The position numbers and the translations under genes were made by a program. From the NCBI RefSeq assembly GCF_024139115.2, contig NW_026943605.1, forward strand, positions 1 through 64,000: a stretch of DNA of 64,000 nucleotides, given 5' to 3'. Of the stretch, positions 11,180 to 21,618 are shown piece after piece. The notes under the pieces were generated by a model that was given only the letters and a program-made list of their open reading frames with translations, did no database searches and was not told the origin of the DNA. This DNA comes from Armigeres subalbatus. Taxonomy: Eukaryota > Arthropoda > Insecta > Diptera > Culicidae. Position 1 is the stretch's first letter. The number at the start of each line of letters is the position of its first letter.

Positions 11180-11755
11180 GCGATCCTTAGAGCCATTGCT
11201 GGGATCAAAGGTGGAATGGGTCGAGGCCTAGATTTTAGAATTTTTGTTAGCTTAGCATTAACACTCTGGAAGAGCGCGGATTTTATTGGAAAAATCACTA
11301 TTTTTGAGGTCCACCATTCTGGCCTGGATCATTTTGGTCATTCGATTGCACCGCCTGCGAGTGACATTTCGCAGACGGATTGAATCTTTGGTGAGTAAAT
11401 AAATGTCTAGGGTGTTGCTTACCAGTCTAGCAGTTGGTACATGTTGTTCACGGGCCTGGGAGATCGCCTCTTGGATGGAGTGGAGCTGGTCGGCGATTTT
11501 CTCCGGTGTGGCGACTTTTGCTTCAGGGTGCTTGGCATTCAGGTCGCCGGCAATGAAGAACTGATCTTGTCTCCGCGTAAGCTCTCCGAAGGGCAGCCGA
11601 TCATCCGTCGCCAGCTACAGCTTGAGTTGGGCAGTACGCCGCGATGAGCGTGATTGTGCCGACAGAAGTAGTAACTTCCACACCGATGGCCTCAATGATG
11701 CGCAGCTGGGAGCTTGACTGCAGGCGACAGTTGATTTATTGGCGAAGAGCGATGC
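10574..11755 (-). mobile_element. Jockey-clade non-LTR retrotransposon remnant
   Basis: Read on the minus strand, the order is part of an endonuclease domain, a linker, then the N-terminal fingers of a reverse transcriptase, as in Jockey/Juan-type elements of mosquitoes. The 5' end is truncated near 11755. An internal deletion removes the region after the endonuclease 'GDLNAKHPEAKVA' motif (about 11510-11550), joining it directly to the linker 'PEKIADQLHSIQEAI'. The 3' end stops inside the RT fingers near 10590, so the RT catalytic palm is absent. Several frame changes and stops mark it as dead. Confidence 0.85.
11390..11750 (-). pseudogene. Jockey-like endonuclease domain, broken
   Basis: Minus-strand translation in shifting frames gives 'SQLRIIEAIGVEVTTSVG', 'TITLIAAYCPTQ', then 'DQFFIAGDLNAKHPEAKVA', the apurinic endonuclease core of a Jockey-type ORF2. 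One stop falls at the very start, another after the 'CPTQAVAGDG' segment, and the sequence between the GDLN motif and the RT linker is deleted. The catalytic histidine region near the C-terminus of the domain is gone. This is the upstream part of the remnant at 10574-11755. Confidence 0.8.
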
Positions 11756-11776
11756 CCAGTCAACACAAAATCTTAT

Positions 11777-11867
11777 ATGATGCAACATAAGATGCTAAAG
11801 TGGAGGCGATATACGTACATGTTGTATGGGGAAGTACCTATATCGCCTCCATTTCAGACGCCATCAT
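11777..11867. repeat. Foldback hairpin (MITE-like)
   Basis: The left arm has 'atgatg' (11777) and 'tggaggcgatata'; the right arm has 'tatatcgcctcca' and 'catcat' (ending 11867). It sits just beyond the truncated 5' end of the Jockey remnant. Confidence 0.65.
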
Positions 11868-12300
11868 TAGGGGTGGTGGAAATTCGCGATTTCGCGGAAG
11901 CCGCGAAATCCGCGAAATTTGATGTTAACGGCGAAATTTAAACATTTTCGCGAAAAATCGCGAAAATAACCTTTTCCGTTTATAATTTTATTCCAGTCTA
12001 TTGCCTCAGTCGATTTCTTGACCTAATCAATACCAAATCGACAAACAACGCATTTTTTGACGTCTCGAAATTATTTTTTTTAAGTGCAAAGTCCGAAATA
12101 GGTCGAATGTTGAGCCAAAATAAATTGAAGAACAATTTGTTTTTCTCTCAAATTAAAAAAATAGGTTGGGAAGTTTCCCAACGTCGATCGTCTCGTGGCA
12201 TGTTTCAAATCTATTTTTTCTCATTCGGCCTCGAGAAAATGTCGTTCTCCTGATCTCCATACATAGCCGAACTAGCCGGCGTTGATAAAGAAAGTGTACC
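11868..12300. other. Intergenic; CGAAAT-rich block at 11876-11965
   Basis: 11876-11965 is a run of 'gcgaaat', 'cgcgaaaa' and 'tttcgcgg' words, i.e. short inverted CG-rich motifs resembling a non-autonomous DNA-transposon terminus. The rest, to 12300, has no recognisable feature. Confidence 0.4.
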
Positions 12301-12519
12301 TTTGCCCCCTACATCGGTCATTACGAGATGGAATAATTGGCTAAATGCTGTAACCTACCATGCTCAATATGTTACTTACTACCGAAAAGTTATGGCCAAA
12401 ATATATTTTTTTACAAGAAAAATTCTCACTCTCTTTTTTGGCACTCACTCTTAGCTGATTTACTCGCAACAAGCTTCATTCGACGCATAATCTTATCCCA
12501 TTGTTTCGTACTGAAAATT
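12301..12519. repeat. Dispersed repeat, also at 37376-37560
   Basis: The words 'ctcgcaacaag', 'ttcattcgacgca', 'cccattgtttc' and 'gttatggccaaaat' occur here and, with small changes, at 37376-37560. This is a common type of Aedes interspersed repeat. The RTE-like copy begins directly at its right edge. Confidence 0.7.
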
Positions 12520-13629
12520 GGACGTCGTGGCAACTTCGACGTCGTGGCCCTCCAGGAGATTTGCTGGACAGGACAGAAAGTGTGGAAAAGCGGGCATCGG
12601 GAGGCTACCTTCTACCAAAGCTGTGGCACCACCAACGAGCTGGGAACCGGCTTCATAGTGCTGGTTAAGATGCGCCGTCATGTAATTGGGTGCCGGCCAA
12701 TCAACGCAAGGATGTGCAAGCTGAGGATGAAAGGCCGTTTCTTCAACTTTAGCATCATCAACGTGCACTTCCCACACGAAGGGAGTCCCGACGACGAGGA
12801 AGAAGCGTTCTACGCACAGCTGGAGCAGACATACGATGAATGCCCACTGCGGGACGTCAAAATCGTCATCGGCGACATGAACGTACATATAGGAAGGGAG
12901 GAAATGTATAGACCGGTCATCGGACCGGATAGTCTGCACACCGTATCGAATGACAACGGCCAACGATGCATAAACTTCGCAGCCTCCCGCGGAATGGTAG
13001 TCCGAAGTACCTTATTTTCTCGCAAAAATATCCACAAGGCCACATGGAGATCACCTAACCAAGAAACGGAAAACCAAATCGACCACGTTCTGATCGACGG
13101 TAAATTCTTCTCCGACATCACGAACGTCCGCACTCACCGCTATGCGTATATTGAATCCGACCACTACCTCGTTGCAGTATGCCTTCGCTCAAAACTCGTG
13201 ACGGTGTACAACACGCGTCGAAGTCGGACGCCGCGGCTTAACATTGGGCGGCTACAAGACGGTAGACTAGCCCAAGAATACGCGCAGCAGCTGGAAGTGG
13301 CACTCCCAACGGAAGAGCAGCTAGGCGCAGCGTCTCTTGAAGATGGCTGGAGAGATATTCGATCCGCCATTGGAAGCACCGCAACCGCTGTACTTGGCAT
13401 GGTGCCCCCGGATCAGAGAAACGACTGGTGCGACGGCGAATGTGAGCAGTTAGTAGAAGAGAAGAATGCAGCATGGGCGAGATTGCTGCAACACCGCGCG
13501 AAGGCGAACGAGGCACGATATAAACGGACGCGGAACAGACAAAACTCGATTTTCCGGAGAAAAAAGCGCCAGCAGGAAGATCGAGACCGTGAAGAGACGG
13601 AGCAACTGTACCGCGCTAATAACACATGA
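12520..13629 (+). pseudogene. RTE-like endonuclease and linker (5'-truncated)
   Basis: The open frame runs from 12337, but only sequence from 'NFDVVALQEICWTGQ' (about 12531) belongs to the element; the first 60 or so codons are flanking repeat. Visible endonuclease motifs are the 'ALQE' glutamate, 'VIGDMNVHIG' (catalytic Asp/Asn), 'NQIDHVLIDG' and 'ESDHYLVAV' with the final Asp-His pair, so the exonuclease-endonuclease-phosphatase fold is nearly complete. A charged linker follows ('EETEQLYRANNT'). The frame closes at 13629 by a small shift; the frame at 13466-13906 continues the same protein to the internal deletion. Close in sequence to 50172-50915. Confidence 0.85.
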
Positions 13630-13985
13630 AAAATTCTATGAGAAGTTAAACCATTCACGTAAGGGCCCCGTGCCACAGCTCGATATGTGTAAGGACATAA
13701 ACGGGAACCTTCTTACGAACGAGCGTGAGGTAATCCAAATATGGCGGCAGCACTACGAAGAACACCTGAATGGCGATGTGGTAGACGAAGATGGCGGTAT
13801 GTTCCGATCCGACGGGCACAAGAAGGAGAGGTGCGCAGCGGGCAAGGTGGATAGGTGGAAGATGACTTGCGGACCCTCCGTAGACTGCGTGGTTGGCGAC
13901 GTGTAGCCATGGACCGAGCCGAATGGAGAAGACTCTTATACACCGCACAGGCCACTTCGGCCTTAGTCTGAATAAATAAATAAAT
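12520..13985 (+). mobile_element. RTE-like non-LTR retrotransposon, copy 1 (RT core deleted)
   Basis: Endonuclease and linker are present, then an abrupt jump to the extreme 3' end of the element. After the codons for 'NGDVVDEDGGMF' (about 13800) the sequence passes within about 50 bases into the 3' terminal segment also found at 54035-54145 of copy 2. The whole reverse-transcriptase domain is therefore missing. The element ends in a TGAATAAATAAAT-type microsatellite tail (about 13968-13990), as RTE-type elements often do. The 5' end is truncated inside the endonuclease domain, next to a dispersed repeat. Clade assignment (RTE) rests on the short 3' end and the overall protein plan and is tentative. 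Confidence 0.8.
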
Positions 13986-14098
13986 AATTAAATAAATGTA
14001 CAAGCATCATCTCGAATTCAGAACTGGTCAACGGCAATATCTGCGTTGGCGGCCGGTTACGAAACGCCAGAGTTGCTACTAGTCGGAAGCATCTATAC

Positions 14099-14843
14099 AT
14101 TCTGGATCACCGCCATCCATTCTCTATGCTGGTCATTTCCTCAAAACATAATTCGGAGCTCATTGATTCTACCAAATTTAATGAATTTGAGCATGTGTGG
14201 GTAAAAACGCATATTGATGGCGAAACTCACATTTTTGCAACAGTAGTGTACTTTCCTCCAGATCAAGCTTGTAAATCCTCATATGAAAAGTTCTTCCATA
14301 ATGCCGATGAAATTATTTCCCATTTTCCTCCTGAATTCAAAGTTCACATTTACGGCGATTTCAACCAACGTAATGCAGACTTCATTCCAGATTCTGAGAA
14401 TGAAAGTATTTTGCTGCCAGTTGTCGGTGAAAATGAGACTTTACAATTTATTTTGAAAAACTGCATGTTTAGGCTTGAATCAAATCAATCATGTGAAAAA
14501 TCGACAAAATTGCTATTTGGACTTTTATTCACAAACACTCTCGATGATTTCTGTGTAAATGAGTCTCTATCGCCGTTATGGAAAAATGAAGCATTTCACA
14601 CAGCAATAGAATACTCTGTATTTGTGCATCGGAACCATGATCCTTATGGCTATGATTTCGAAAATATTCTCGATTATAAAAATGCAAATTTTGACAACAT
14701 TAAACAAAAATTGAACAGAGCTAATTGGCAACAAATTTTACAAAATCAAACTGACATTGAATGTGCTGTTACAGACTTTTATGCAATTTTATTAGACATT
14801 TTCGGAATGAAGTACCACTCGTGAGGAAACGTCGCAATTATAA
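14099..14843 (+). pseudogene. CR1/Jockey-like ORF2, part 1: endonuclease
   Basis: The frame from about 14099 (ATG at 14126) reads 'FNEFEHVWVKTHIDGE', 'ATVVYFPPDQAC' and 'FKVHIYGDFNQRNADF', the middle and GDFN catalytic region of an endonuclease/exonuclease/phosphatase domain, and then 'DPYGYDFENILDYKNANFD', the start of the linker. The first third of the domain, with the catalytic glutamate, is absent. A one-base shift near 14812 closes the ORF at 14823. In the shifted frame the protein continues through 'RKRRNYN' to the hAT insertion at 14852 and resumes at 17106. Confidence 0.85.
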
Positions 14844-16139
14844 CTCAAAAATAGGCTGACCATATCATTTTGGTGAAAAAACGGGACAAACGCGCTTGCA
14901 AAACGGGACAAGACAAAAAACCGTGTGATAAAATTCAAGAGCTGTGGAAATTTCAAAATTCATTGAGATTGCTGACGTCTAATCACCTTGATTGATTGCG
15001 CAATTCACAACTAGAGTGTGCTTTTATTGCAAGTTAATTGTGGAAAAATACTACAAATATTTCACTCTTCAAAGGAACGCGGACAAAAATACGAAGGAAC
15101 AGAAAATTAAGCATCTTTCAATATTAAAAAAAAAGAAAACATACTTTAAGGAAAAAATGTCAGAAGACAAATGCGAAAAGAGCAATAGAGTGGGATCATT
15201 GATTTCCCGTGCCAAATCCCTTTTTCATTAATATAAGTGGGAAAAAATCTGCTGATAAGAATAACATGAATATTAACAAGGAAAGAACTTTAATAGAATG
15301 TAATTTTAATTATTTCCATGGAATTGGTTGGCGCATGAGAACAAATGTCAAATCTAAGCAATTCACAGTCCTTTTTGATCCAAACTGATTTAAATGGCGC
15401 TACAAGTAGCCTAACACCTCGGGAATCTTGTCTATTAATTTTGTTCCCATGTGCTCCCAAGCGGGAATCATGCAATTTCGTCGCGAAAGGTTAAAAACCC
15501 TAACTAATTAATAGTCTGGTTTACAGCTCGGACCTTCGTAGATTTTCGCCGGATTGTAACTTAAATCGGGGCGAATTTTTAATTTTCATGGGGGAATCCC
15601 ATAAATCTCATCCATACACATGGCAGCGAAATTTGCAGACAAGCTCCTGAACTACCCTTCAAGTACGTGGGGACCTTGAAACTAGTTTTCAATCCGACCT
15701 AATGAAGTGATGAACTTTGTTATAAACTTAAAAATCACTATAATAAAGAAATAAAAAAATCCGACCTGATTTTCCTGTGGTGTCGTAAAATCGCTTTTGT
15801 TCAGTTTTGATTTTTAAATTATTATTTCATGCCTTAGTTTGCTTACAGTGGAGGATGTCGAAATATTATTATTAACATTTCGAAAAGAATCAAATAATTG
15901 AAAAAATATATGATAAAGCTGATTTGAAAAAAAAATAATTACCTACTTCGGAAGCTTCAAAAAGAATAATCGAAAATGAACTTAATCTGAAAATTAGAAT
16001 ATCTGTCCCTGCGCTTCATTTTATTAACGTTGAGGCGTGACCTGATTTTCAGGAAATACTTGCCTACCAAGTTACTACTGTTGAATTTGTCCAAATTTTA
16101 ATAAAAATTATTTAGGCTCTTTTAGTGGAATGTCTTCAA

Positions 16140-16387
16140 CTGTCTAAGACAAGTTTAGTACTTTCTATTTAATTCCTCTACGTCTTTATCCATCTGATAT
16201 CCATCCATCTGATATCTGTACATATACGTATTTCGACCTTAACTGTGATACCGTCTTCAGTGTCTCGTAAGTCGAGGCAAGTACGAGACACTGAAGACGG
16301 CCTCACAGTCGAGGTCGAAATACGTATCTGTAAAGATATTAAAACTTAGTGGAATTAAATGGAAAGTACTAAACTCGTCTTAGACAG
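16140..16387. repeat. Foldback element with ~110-bp arms inside hAT-like element 1
   Basis: The left arm starts 'ctgtctaagacaagtttag' and the right arm ends 'ctaaactcgtcttagacag'. The inner parts include 'tacgtatttcgac' against 'gtcgaaatacgta', and 'cttcagtgtctcgta' against 'tacgagacactgaag' around a short centre near 16273-16284. A small local duplication, 'tccatctgata', sits in the left arm (about 16188-16212). A truncated relative is at 10085-10200. Confidence 0.85.
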
Positions 16388-16787
16388 TCAAATTTTAATG
16401 CCTCCGGAATAAGCAGAAAAAATCATTGACGGTATGAAAAATCTCCCGGTGAAGCACCTGTTGTCAATAACTGACACCTTAAGAAAAGTCGATCAATGGA
16501 AAATACAAAACGGCATAGATAGCATTCTTTTAAAAGCAACACTAATAACCTAACACCTTACACTTTTTTATGGGTTTCGTCCACTTTCTTTGTTGAGAGA
16601 TTAGCCAGCCGAGGGCAGTAAATATCTCTTATAAAGGACGCAAACAAAAACACTTCCCATGTATGATCAATGTTGAATCAATGAAAAAACGGGACAAATT
16701 GAGAATTTTTCAGATTACGACGGGACATCACAAAAAGGTCTAAAAAACGGGACTGTCCCGTTAAATACGGTACGTATGGTCAGCCTA

Positions 16788-17085
16788 GGGGCCCTCCTTA
16801 GCCGTGCGGTAAGACGCGCGGCTACAAAGCAAGACCATGCTGAGGGTGGCTGGGTTCGATTCCTGGTGCCGGTCTAGGCAATTTTCGGATTGGAAATTGT
16901 CTCGACTTCCCTGGGCATAAAAGTATCATCGTGTTAGCCTCATGATATACGAATGCAAAAATGGTAACCTGGCTTAGAAACCTCGCAGTTAATAACTGTT
17001 GAAGTGCTTGATGAACACTAAGCTGCGAGGCGGCTCTGTCCCGGTGTGGGGATGTAATGCCAATAAGAAGAAGAAGAAGAAGAAG
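16788..17085 (+). mobile_element. tRNA-derived SINE (Feilai-type)
   Basis: The 5' end is tRNA-like: an A-box-like segment 'tagccgtgcggtaagacg' (about 16800-16817) and a B box 'ggttcgattcc' (about 16852-16862). Then comes a unique body and a 3' tail ending 'aataagaagaagaagaag'. It is flanked by the 12-base direct repeat atggtcagccta (16776-16787 and 17086-17097), which is the TIR of the host hAT-like element. Feilai is the tRNA-related SINE family of Aedes; size and tail fit. It needs RNA polymerase III for transcription and LINE machinery for retrotransposition. Confidence 0.85.
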
Positions 17086-17105
17086 ATGGTCAGCCTACTC
17101 AAAAA

Positions 17106-18008
17106 ACCCAATATGGTTCAACAAACAAATCAAAAATTTGAAAAACCGAAAGCAAAAGGCTCATAAACTTTATAAACAATACACAAGTCAAGAAAATTTA
17201 GAAAACTATTTGAATATTTGCGATCAACTTAGTTTAGCCATGTCTTCGGCTCTTACGGAGTATAATGCTAAAACCGAAAATGAGATCAAATCATGTCCAA
17301 AAAACTTTTTCAAGTATGCCAAAACCAAGCTAAAATCCAGCCATTTTCCATCGAAAATGACTTTAGATGAAAAATTAGGAGATAATGCTGATGAAATTTG
17401 TACTCTTTTTGCAACCTTTTTTCAACAGACATATACCGAATTTTCCGAAAGTGATCGTGATTATGAATATTTTTCACATTTTCCTGACTATTTAAGCAGT
17501 GTTGGTGTAAACCAAATTAATGCAACTTTAATGCAGTCTAGAGTCTAGAGTCTAGAGATTTTGGCAGCTCTACAGAATTTGGATGCCTCAAAAGGATCCG
17601 GACCAGATGGAATTTCACCTATGTTTTTGAAAAAGTTGGCAAGCGAATTTACGACACCTTTATTTTGGTTATTCAAGTTATCTTTAAAAACCAGTAGCTT
17701 TCCAAAAGAATGGAAGAAGTCTTTTCTAATACCAATTTTTAAATCAGGGAAAAAATCTGATATTAGAAATTATCGTGGAGTGGCCATTATTTCATGTATT
17801 CCTAAACTTTTTGAATCAATCATCAATAGAAGGATGTTCAACCAAATAAAACATATAATAACAGATGCACAACATGGGTTCTTTAAAGGACGTTTGACTA
17901 CTACCAATCTTTTAGAATTTGTAAATTACTCATTGAATGCTATGGACAAAGGTAGTCATGTTGAGGCGCTTTACACAGACTTTAGCAAAGCATTTGATAG
18001 ACTCGATA
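17106..18008 (+). pseudogene. CR1/Jockey-like ORF2, part 2: linker and RT fingers
   Basis: Begins 'NPIWFNKQIKNLKNRKQKAH', a typical linker, and continues to 'FPDYLSSVGVNQINATLMQS'. At 17536-17556 a 7-base word 'tctagag' occurs three times in a row; this shifts the frame and creates a stop at 17546-17548. The frame reopens at 17561 with 'AALQNLDASKGSGPDGISP', 'FPKEWKKSFLIPIFKSGKK', 'NYRGVAIISCIPKLFESII', 'DAQHGFFKGRLTTTNLLEF' and 'ALYTDFSKAFDRLD', where the first catalytic aspartate of the RT is D in 'YTDFSKAFD'. The hAT-like element at 18009 interrupts directly after 'RLDT'. Confidence 0.9.
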
Positions 18009-18760
18009 CAGAGCCGTAGCGTGGACTCCCGGCTCCCTTGGCGAAATCTTTTTTGGGCGCCCCTCTCGTATTTAGAAAAAAAATGTGCAATATTTCACAA
18101 TCCAATAACATTTTGAATCTCACCTTAAGGTTTTATAAATTTTTATTAATTAGATTTTCTTCACTATGTTGGCTCATTTTGTAGAACAATAAGATTAAAA
18201 AGTTTAGTGGATTGAAGATGCTTCATATAAATTTTATGACCTTTTACACTAATTTGCAAAATATGGTAGGAACTTGTTAGAGTCGTGGACATTTCTGTAT
18301 CCTCGTATGAAATCTGTTGGAACATCCAGGCTGAAAGGTCATTAAAATTGCTGAAAGTTATTTACTTACAGCTCATAGTGTCCTAACGTCTGTTTCTTGT
18401 TCTTAGTGGAAGGAACTGACGTACTTGCAAATACATAGCAGAGAAAAGAGATTTGAAAATCATGACAAATCATATACTGATGTCCAATGGTTGGAACAAG
18501 AAAATCCAACTCTGAAGTGGATCGATCGATGATCGAAATCGCTATCGGATTTAGGAACAAGAAATGGACGGATATGGATGTTGTGTCAAGTCAATCACAT
18601 CCAACTTTGAAGTAGTCGGAATCGACATCGGAAGCAGGAGGGCTAGGAAGTGTGGAAATGAGGCTATGAATGCTTTGATAGCACATGCCTTGGCACATGT
18701 TGTATGTATTGCGGATAAATTTTGCTAAATTTTGATAAATGATAACCAAAGTAGTAATTT

Positions 18761-19475
18761 AATTATATTTATTGAACGGCTACTCAGTCTTACAATTATT
18801 ACAATGAGTTTTTTTTTATTTACCCGACGTTTCGACACGGGGATTGTGTCTTTTTCAAGGGGAAAATATTTTCCCTTTTCCCTATAGGGTAACCGTACCC
18901 TTAGTGGAGGTAGCATCAATAGTGGAGGTAGTGGGGTTTTAATGAGATTTATCATATTTATAGACTTTACGATGGTTTCAGTTGATGCGTCGTGCTTTAA
19001 ATATCCTGTTAAATACAACTTACCTTAAGTTTTCGCTTGAAAAACTATTGAAAACAATGATTTTCCTTAACAAAATTGACTCCCTTGCACCTATAGTGGT
19101 GCAACTGTACCAATAGTGGCGAGTCTCATAAGAAACTCATAGGAACCAAAATTAATTTTTACCGCCACTAAAGGAACAGTGTACCCATAGTGGTGCAAGC
19201 AATATTTGGTAATTGCTGATGATAAATGACATCTATCTCATTTTTGTTAGCAAATTTATTAGTTTATCTATTGACTAAGATAATAAAGCAGTAAATTTCC
19301 CATAATCATCAATTTTTAAAAAATATTTTCTTTTGTAGATCTACTAATACTTCCACTATTGGTACCGTTACCCCATCCCTTGAAAAAGACAGAATCCCTG
19401 TGTTGAAACGTCGGGTAAATGAAAAAACTCGTTGTAATAATTGCAAGACTAAGTAGCCGTTCCATAAATATAATT
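18761..19475. repeat. Foldback element with ~110-bp arms inside hAT-like element 2
   Basis: The left arm reads 'aacggctactcagtcttac', 'aattattacaatgag' and 'acccgacgtttcgacac'; the right arm is the inverse, with 'cgtcgggtaaatg' and 'taagtagccgttcc'. The arms end in AT-rich 'aattatattta' and 'taaatataatt'. A smaller MITE lies at its centre. Confidence 0.85.
18887..19373. mobile_element. MITE nested at the centre of the foldback element
   Basis: Termini 'gggtaaccgtaccc' and, inverted, 'gggtaacggtacc', with nearby 'tagtggaggtag' against 'acttccactatt'. The internal sequence repeats 'atagtggtgcaa' and 'aatagtggcga' words. It is the fourth nesting level: CR1-like, hAT-like, foldback, MITE. Confidence 0.7.
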
Positions 19476-20004
19476 CAAACGGACAGTCGATCCATAATCA
19501 GTAGTCATTTAATCAAGGCAAGAAATGAGAGTTGTCTTAAATCTACACCATCCTTACCTTTACCCCATCCCGATATAAGTCATTAGCGCAAAAGGTCTTT
19601 TACAATTTTGGTCAACACCTGTGGCAGTTTGTACCCAAAAATGGCAACAATCCGATCTACAATTTTCAAATAACTTTTTGAATAAGTACAAGTATAAGTA
19701 TTCTAGACTTTTTCTTGACCCCTTGTAGACGGTTCCAAAAGGCTCAGAGAAACCAGAAGGGCAGTCAAAGTTAAGACCAAATCATTCGACTTGATTATTT
19801 GAGATAGAAGAAAGATTAGATTTCTTGAAATTTTCCCGCCATAGACCTTTAGACTTTATGGTCGGTTTATTATTATTTGGCCATGTAACAAATAAAATTG
19901 TTCTGTTTCCCATACCGTGATTCTTGATTCTGGCGCCCCCTGAAGGCTGGCGCCCTTGGCGGGGGCCAACCCGGCCAACCCCACGCTACGGCGCTGACTC
20001 GATA

Positions 20005-20200
20005 TTCCTATGATGATTTTCAAGCTTGAGAAATTGGGAATTGAGATGAGACTCCTTAAATGGATTAAATCGTATTTAACTGTCCGCCAACAAATAGTAC
20101 GATTTGAAGGGAAACAGTCGCTTCCAGTCAATGTAACATCTGGAGTTCCCCAAGGCTCGCATATAGGACCTCTTCTATTCATATTGTTTGTAAACGATAT
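20005..20200 (+). pseudogene. CR1/Jockey-like ORF2, part 3: RT palm
   Basis: 'FKLEKLGIEMRLLKWIKSYL', 'RQQIVRFEGKQS' and 'VTSGVPQGSHIGPLLFI' followed by 'LFVNDI': the B motif region (SGVPQGS) of non-LTR reverse transcriptases. The BEL/Pao element at 20201 interrupts in the codon series after 'VNDI', and the frame resumes at 30213 with 'ISLILKHLKILIYADDMKLF'. Confidence 0.92.
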
Positions 20201-21016
20201 TGTCGACGCCACCGTTCTCCTAAGGCCTTTGATTCCGTTCCTCTGGGGATGACAAGGCCTATCGAAGCTCCTGGGCCAACGTTTGTCGCCGAATGATCTC
20301 GAGTAGTTACTTGGTTTCCAAAGGAGAACACTTTCGCTACCGGCGACCTTTTGAATTGCTTTCAGCTACTTTTTTCTCCAGTCAAGGAGAGAAGTTTTCA
20401 CTTAAGCAATGAACTAATTACCTTCTATTAACACTGAACTATTTACCTGCACTTAGTCGGGAGTTGTTCGGATTCATTCACGAGAACCCTGGAGTGAGTT
20501 TTGAACTTGATTTATTTGAGGCAATATGTACAATATGGGTCTTAATACTACATGGTGTAACATCGATATGTATATTAAATAATGGTTTTATTTCAGCTGG
20601 TATTTTCCGAATCCCTTTCAATACCAGCTTTTTAGTCTATTTCTACTGTAATCTAAAAATAATACTATGGCCTCATAAGGGCTAAATTTTATTATCATTT
20701 TCCTATTTGCTTATGGCATTTCCAGATCAGGAGAAGATTGCAACACATTTGTAGAGCTTAACGTATCCTTGCTAAAGGATAAAGAGAGATGGATAATTTA
20801 TGCACGCGTGTGTATTGCGTGGGCGTGTTTTTCTTATCTCATGCGCTGTCTCAAACTAACATCTGCTTAGCATAGAAAATGTTATGCAAAGGAGAGGGTT
20901 CGTTTTTTCTCTACTTTTCATTTCATTTTCTTAAGAATTGTATCTGCATCTAGTCCGGACCAGAACTTGCCAGTTCGTTCTGATTTTCATTCGAAATTAA
21001 TTACCTCGCGTCTACA
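20201..21016 (-). repeat. BEL/Pao 3' LTR (816 bp)
   Basis: Starts 'tgtcgacgccaccg' and ends 'ctcgcgtctaca'. It is the downstream LTR of the minus-strand element. Compared with 29394-30212 it lacks one T near 20606 and two Cs near 20642, and differs by a small cluster near 20865-20873 and one base near 20998. Confidence 0.97.
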
Positions 21017-21044
21017 TCCCGGAGCCCGTAAACACCTAGTTTAC

Positions 21045-21527
21045 TCAAACCCTTTCGTCAGTACGCGAGTATAATTGTGGATATAACGGTGCTAAAGGTT
21101 CCACTACTTGCGAAAGTTTTTCATCCTGATTCGGAGATTGTATATTATTTTCATGTTGCGTTGATCTTTGCATATTATTTCTATGCGAAAGAAAATTAGT
21201 TATTGAGTCCCAAAACGACGCTAGTAATTGCCAACCCAAACCATATATATCGTACAAAATGCGTCCATGTATTATTGTGTCGGTCGCGAATTTTATAATC
21301 CGACCAATCATATAGATACCTATGAATGTTGACGTTATGTTTCCCAAACGCGCCGACCACGACATAAATTTATCCCAGTATTTGTCTATGACGTCTTCGA
21401 CTAATTTATTGGATACAAGTGCGTCGAAACGGAAGCCTTGAAATTCTGGTTGTTGTCCAATCAAGATTTTATGCAAGACATTGGACGCAACGCGTCTGTC
21501 TCCTTGCTCGTATATCATATTCCTCAT
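21045..21527 (-). pseudogene. BEL/Pao env-like region, C-terminal fragment
   Basis: A 160-codon frame containing a hydrophobic stretch of about 20 residues near residues 60-80 ('STFIGIYMIGRIIKFATD' region), followed by a polar Q/N/H-rich tail ending '...LYSRTDERV'. Position at the end of the element, after a long ectodomain-like region, suggests the membrane-anchor and cytoplasmic end of the envelope-like protein. It is in a different frame from the preceding fragment (22239-21619), so the gene is broken here. Confidence 0.6.
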
Positions 21528-21618
21528 TTTATGACACTATCTGCGTCGTATACCCCACTTTGCATTAGATTAGGTAAATGTGTATATGTCCAGGAAGTTA
21601 GTATATCTGTCGAAAGTT

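Larger units (their letters stand above)
14852..17097. mobile_element. Non-autonomous hAT-like element 1 (holds foldback and SINE)
   Basis: Terminal inverted repeats 'taggctgaccata' (14852-14864) and 'tatggtcagccta' (16775-16787). The 8-bp duplication ctcaaaaa at 14844-14851 and 17098-17105 fits hAT-type transposition. Sub-terminal 'aaaacgggacaa' words near both ends are partly inverted. No transposase is present: the only ORF (14992-15231, 79 codons, lysine-rich) has no motif. A SINE is inserted exactly at the right TIR, duplicating its last 12 bases, so the right end appears twice (16776-16787 and 17086-17097). Without the SINE and foldback the element is about 1.7 kb. Confidence 0.85.
18009..19996. 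mobile_element. Non-autonomous hAT-like element 2 (holds nested foldback/MITE)
   Basis: TIRs begin 'cagagccgtagcgtgg' on the left and 'cagcgccgtagcgtgg' on the inverted right end, with further sub-terminal pairing of 'ccttggcg'. The flanking 8-bp duplication is actcgata (18001-18008 and 19997-20004). CAG-type termini and an 8-bp duplication are hAT hallmarks. No transposase ORF is visible, so it is non-autonomous. It contains the foldback element at 18761-19475. Confidence 0.85.

Noticed and set aside
12493..12963. 156-codon minus-strand ORF
   Set aside because: Antisense shadow of the RTE-like endonuclease; its counterpart at 50148-50663 is likewise antisense to copy 2.
13713..14003. Minus-strand ORFs over the RTE-like 3' end
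   Set aside because: Antisense shadows that run through the AATAAAT tail.
14992..15231. 79-codon ORF inside hAT-like element 1 as a transposase
   Set aside because: Too short, lysine-rich and without hAT dimerisation or catalytic motifs.
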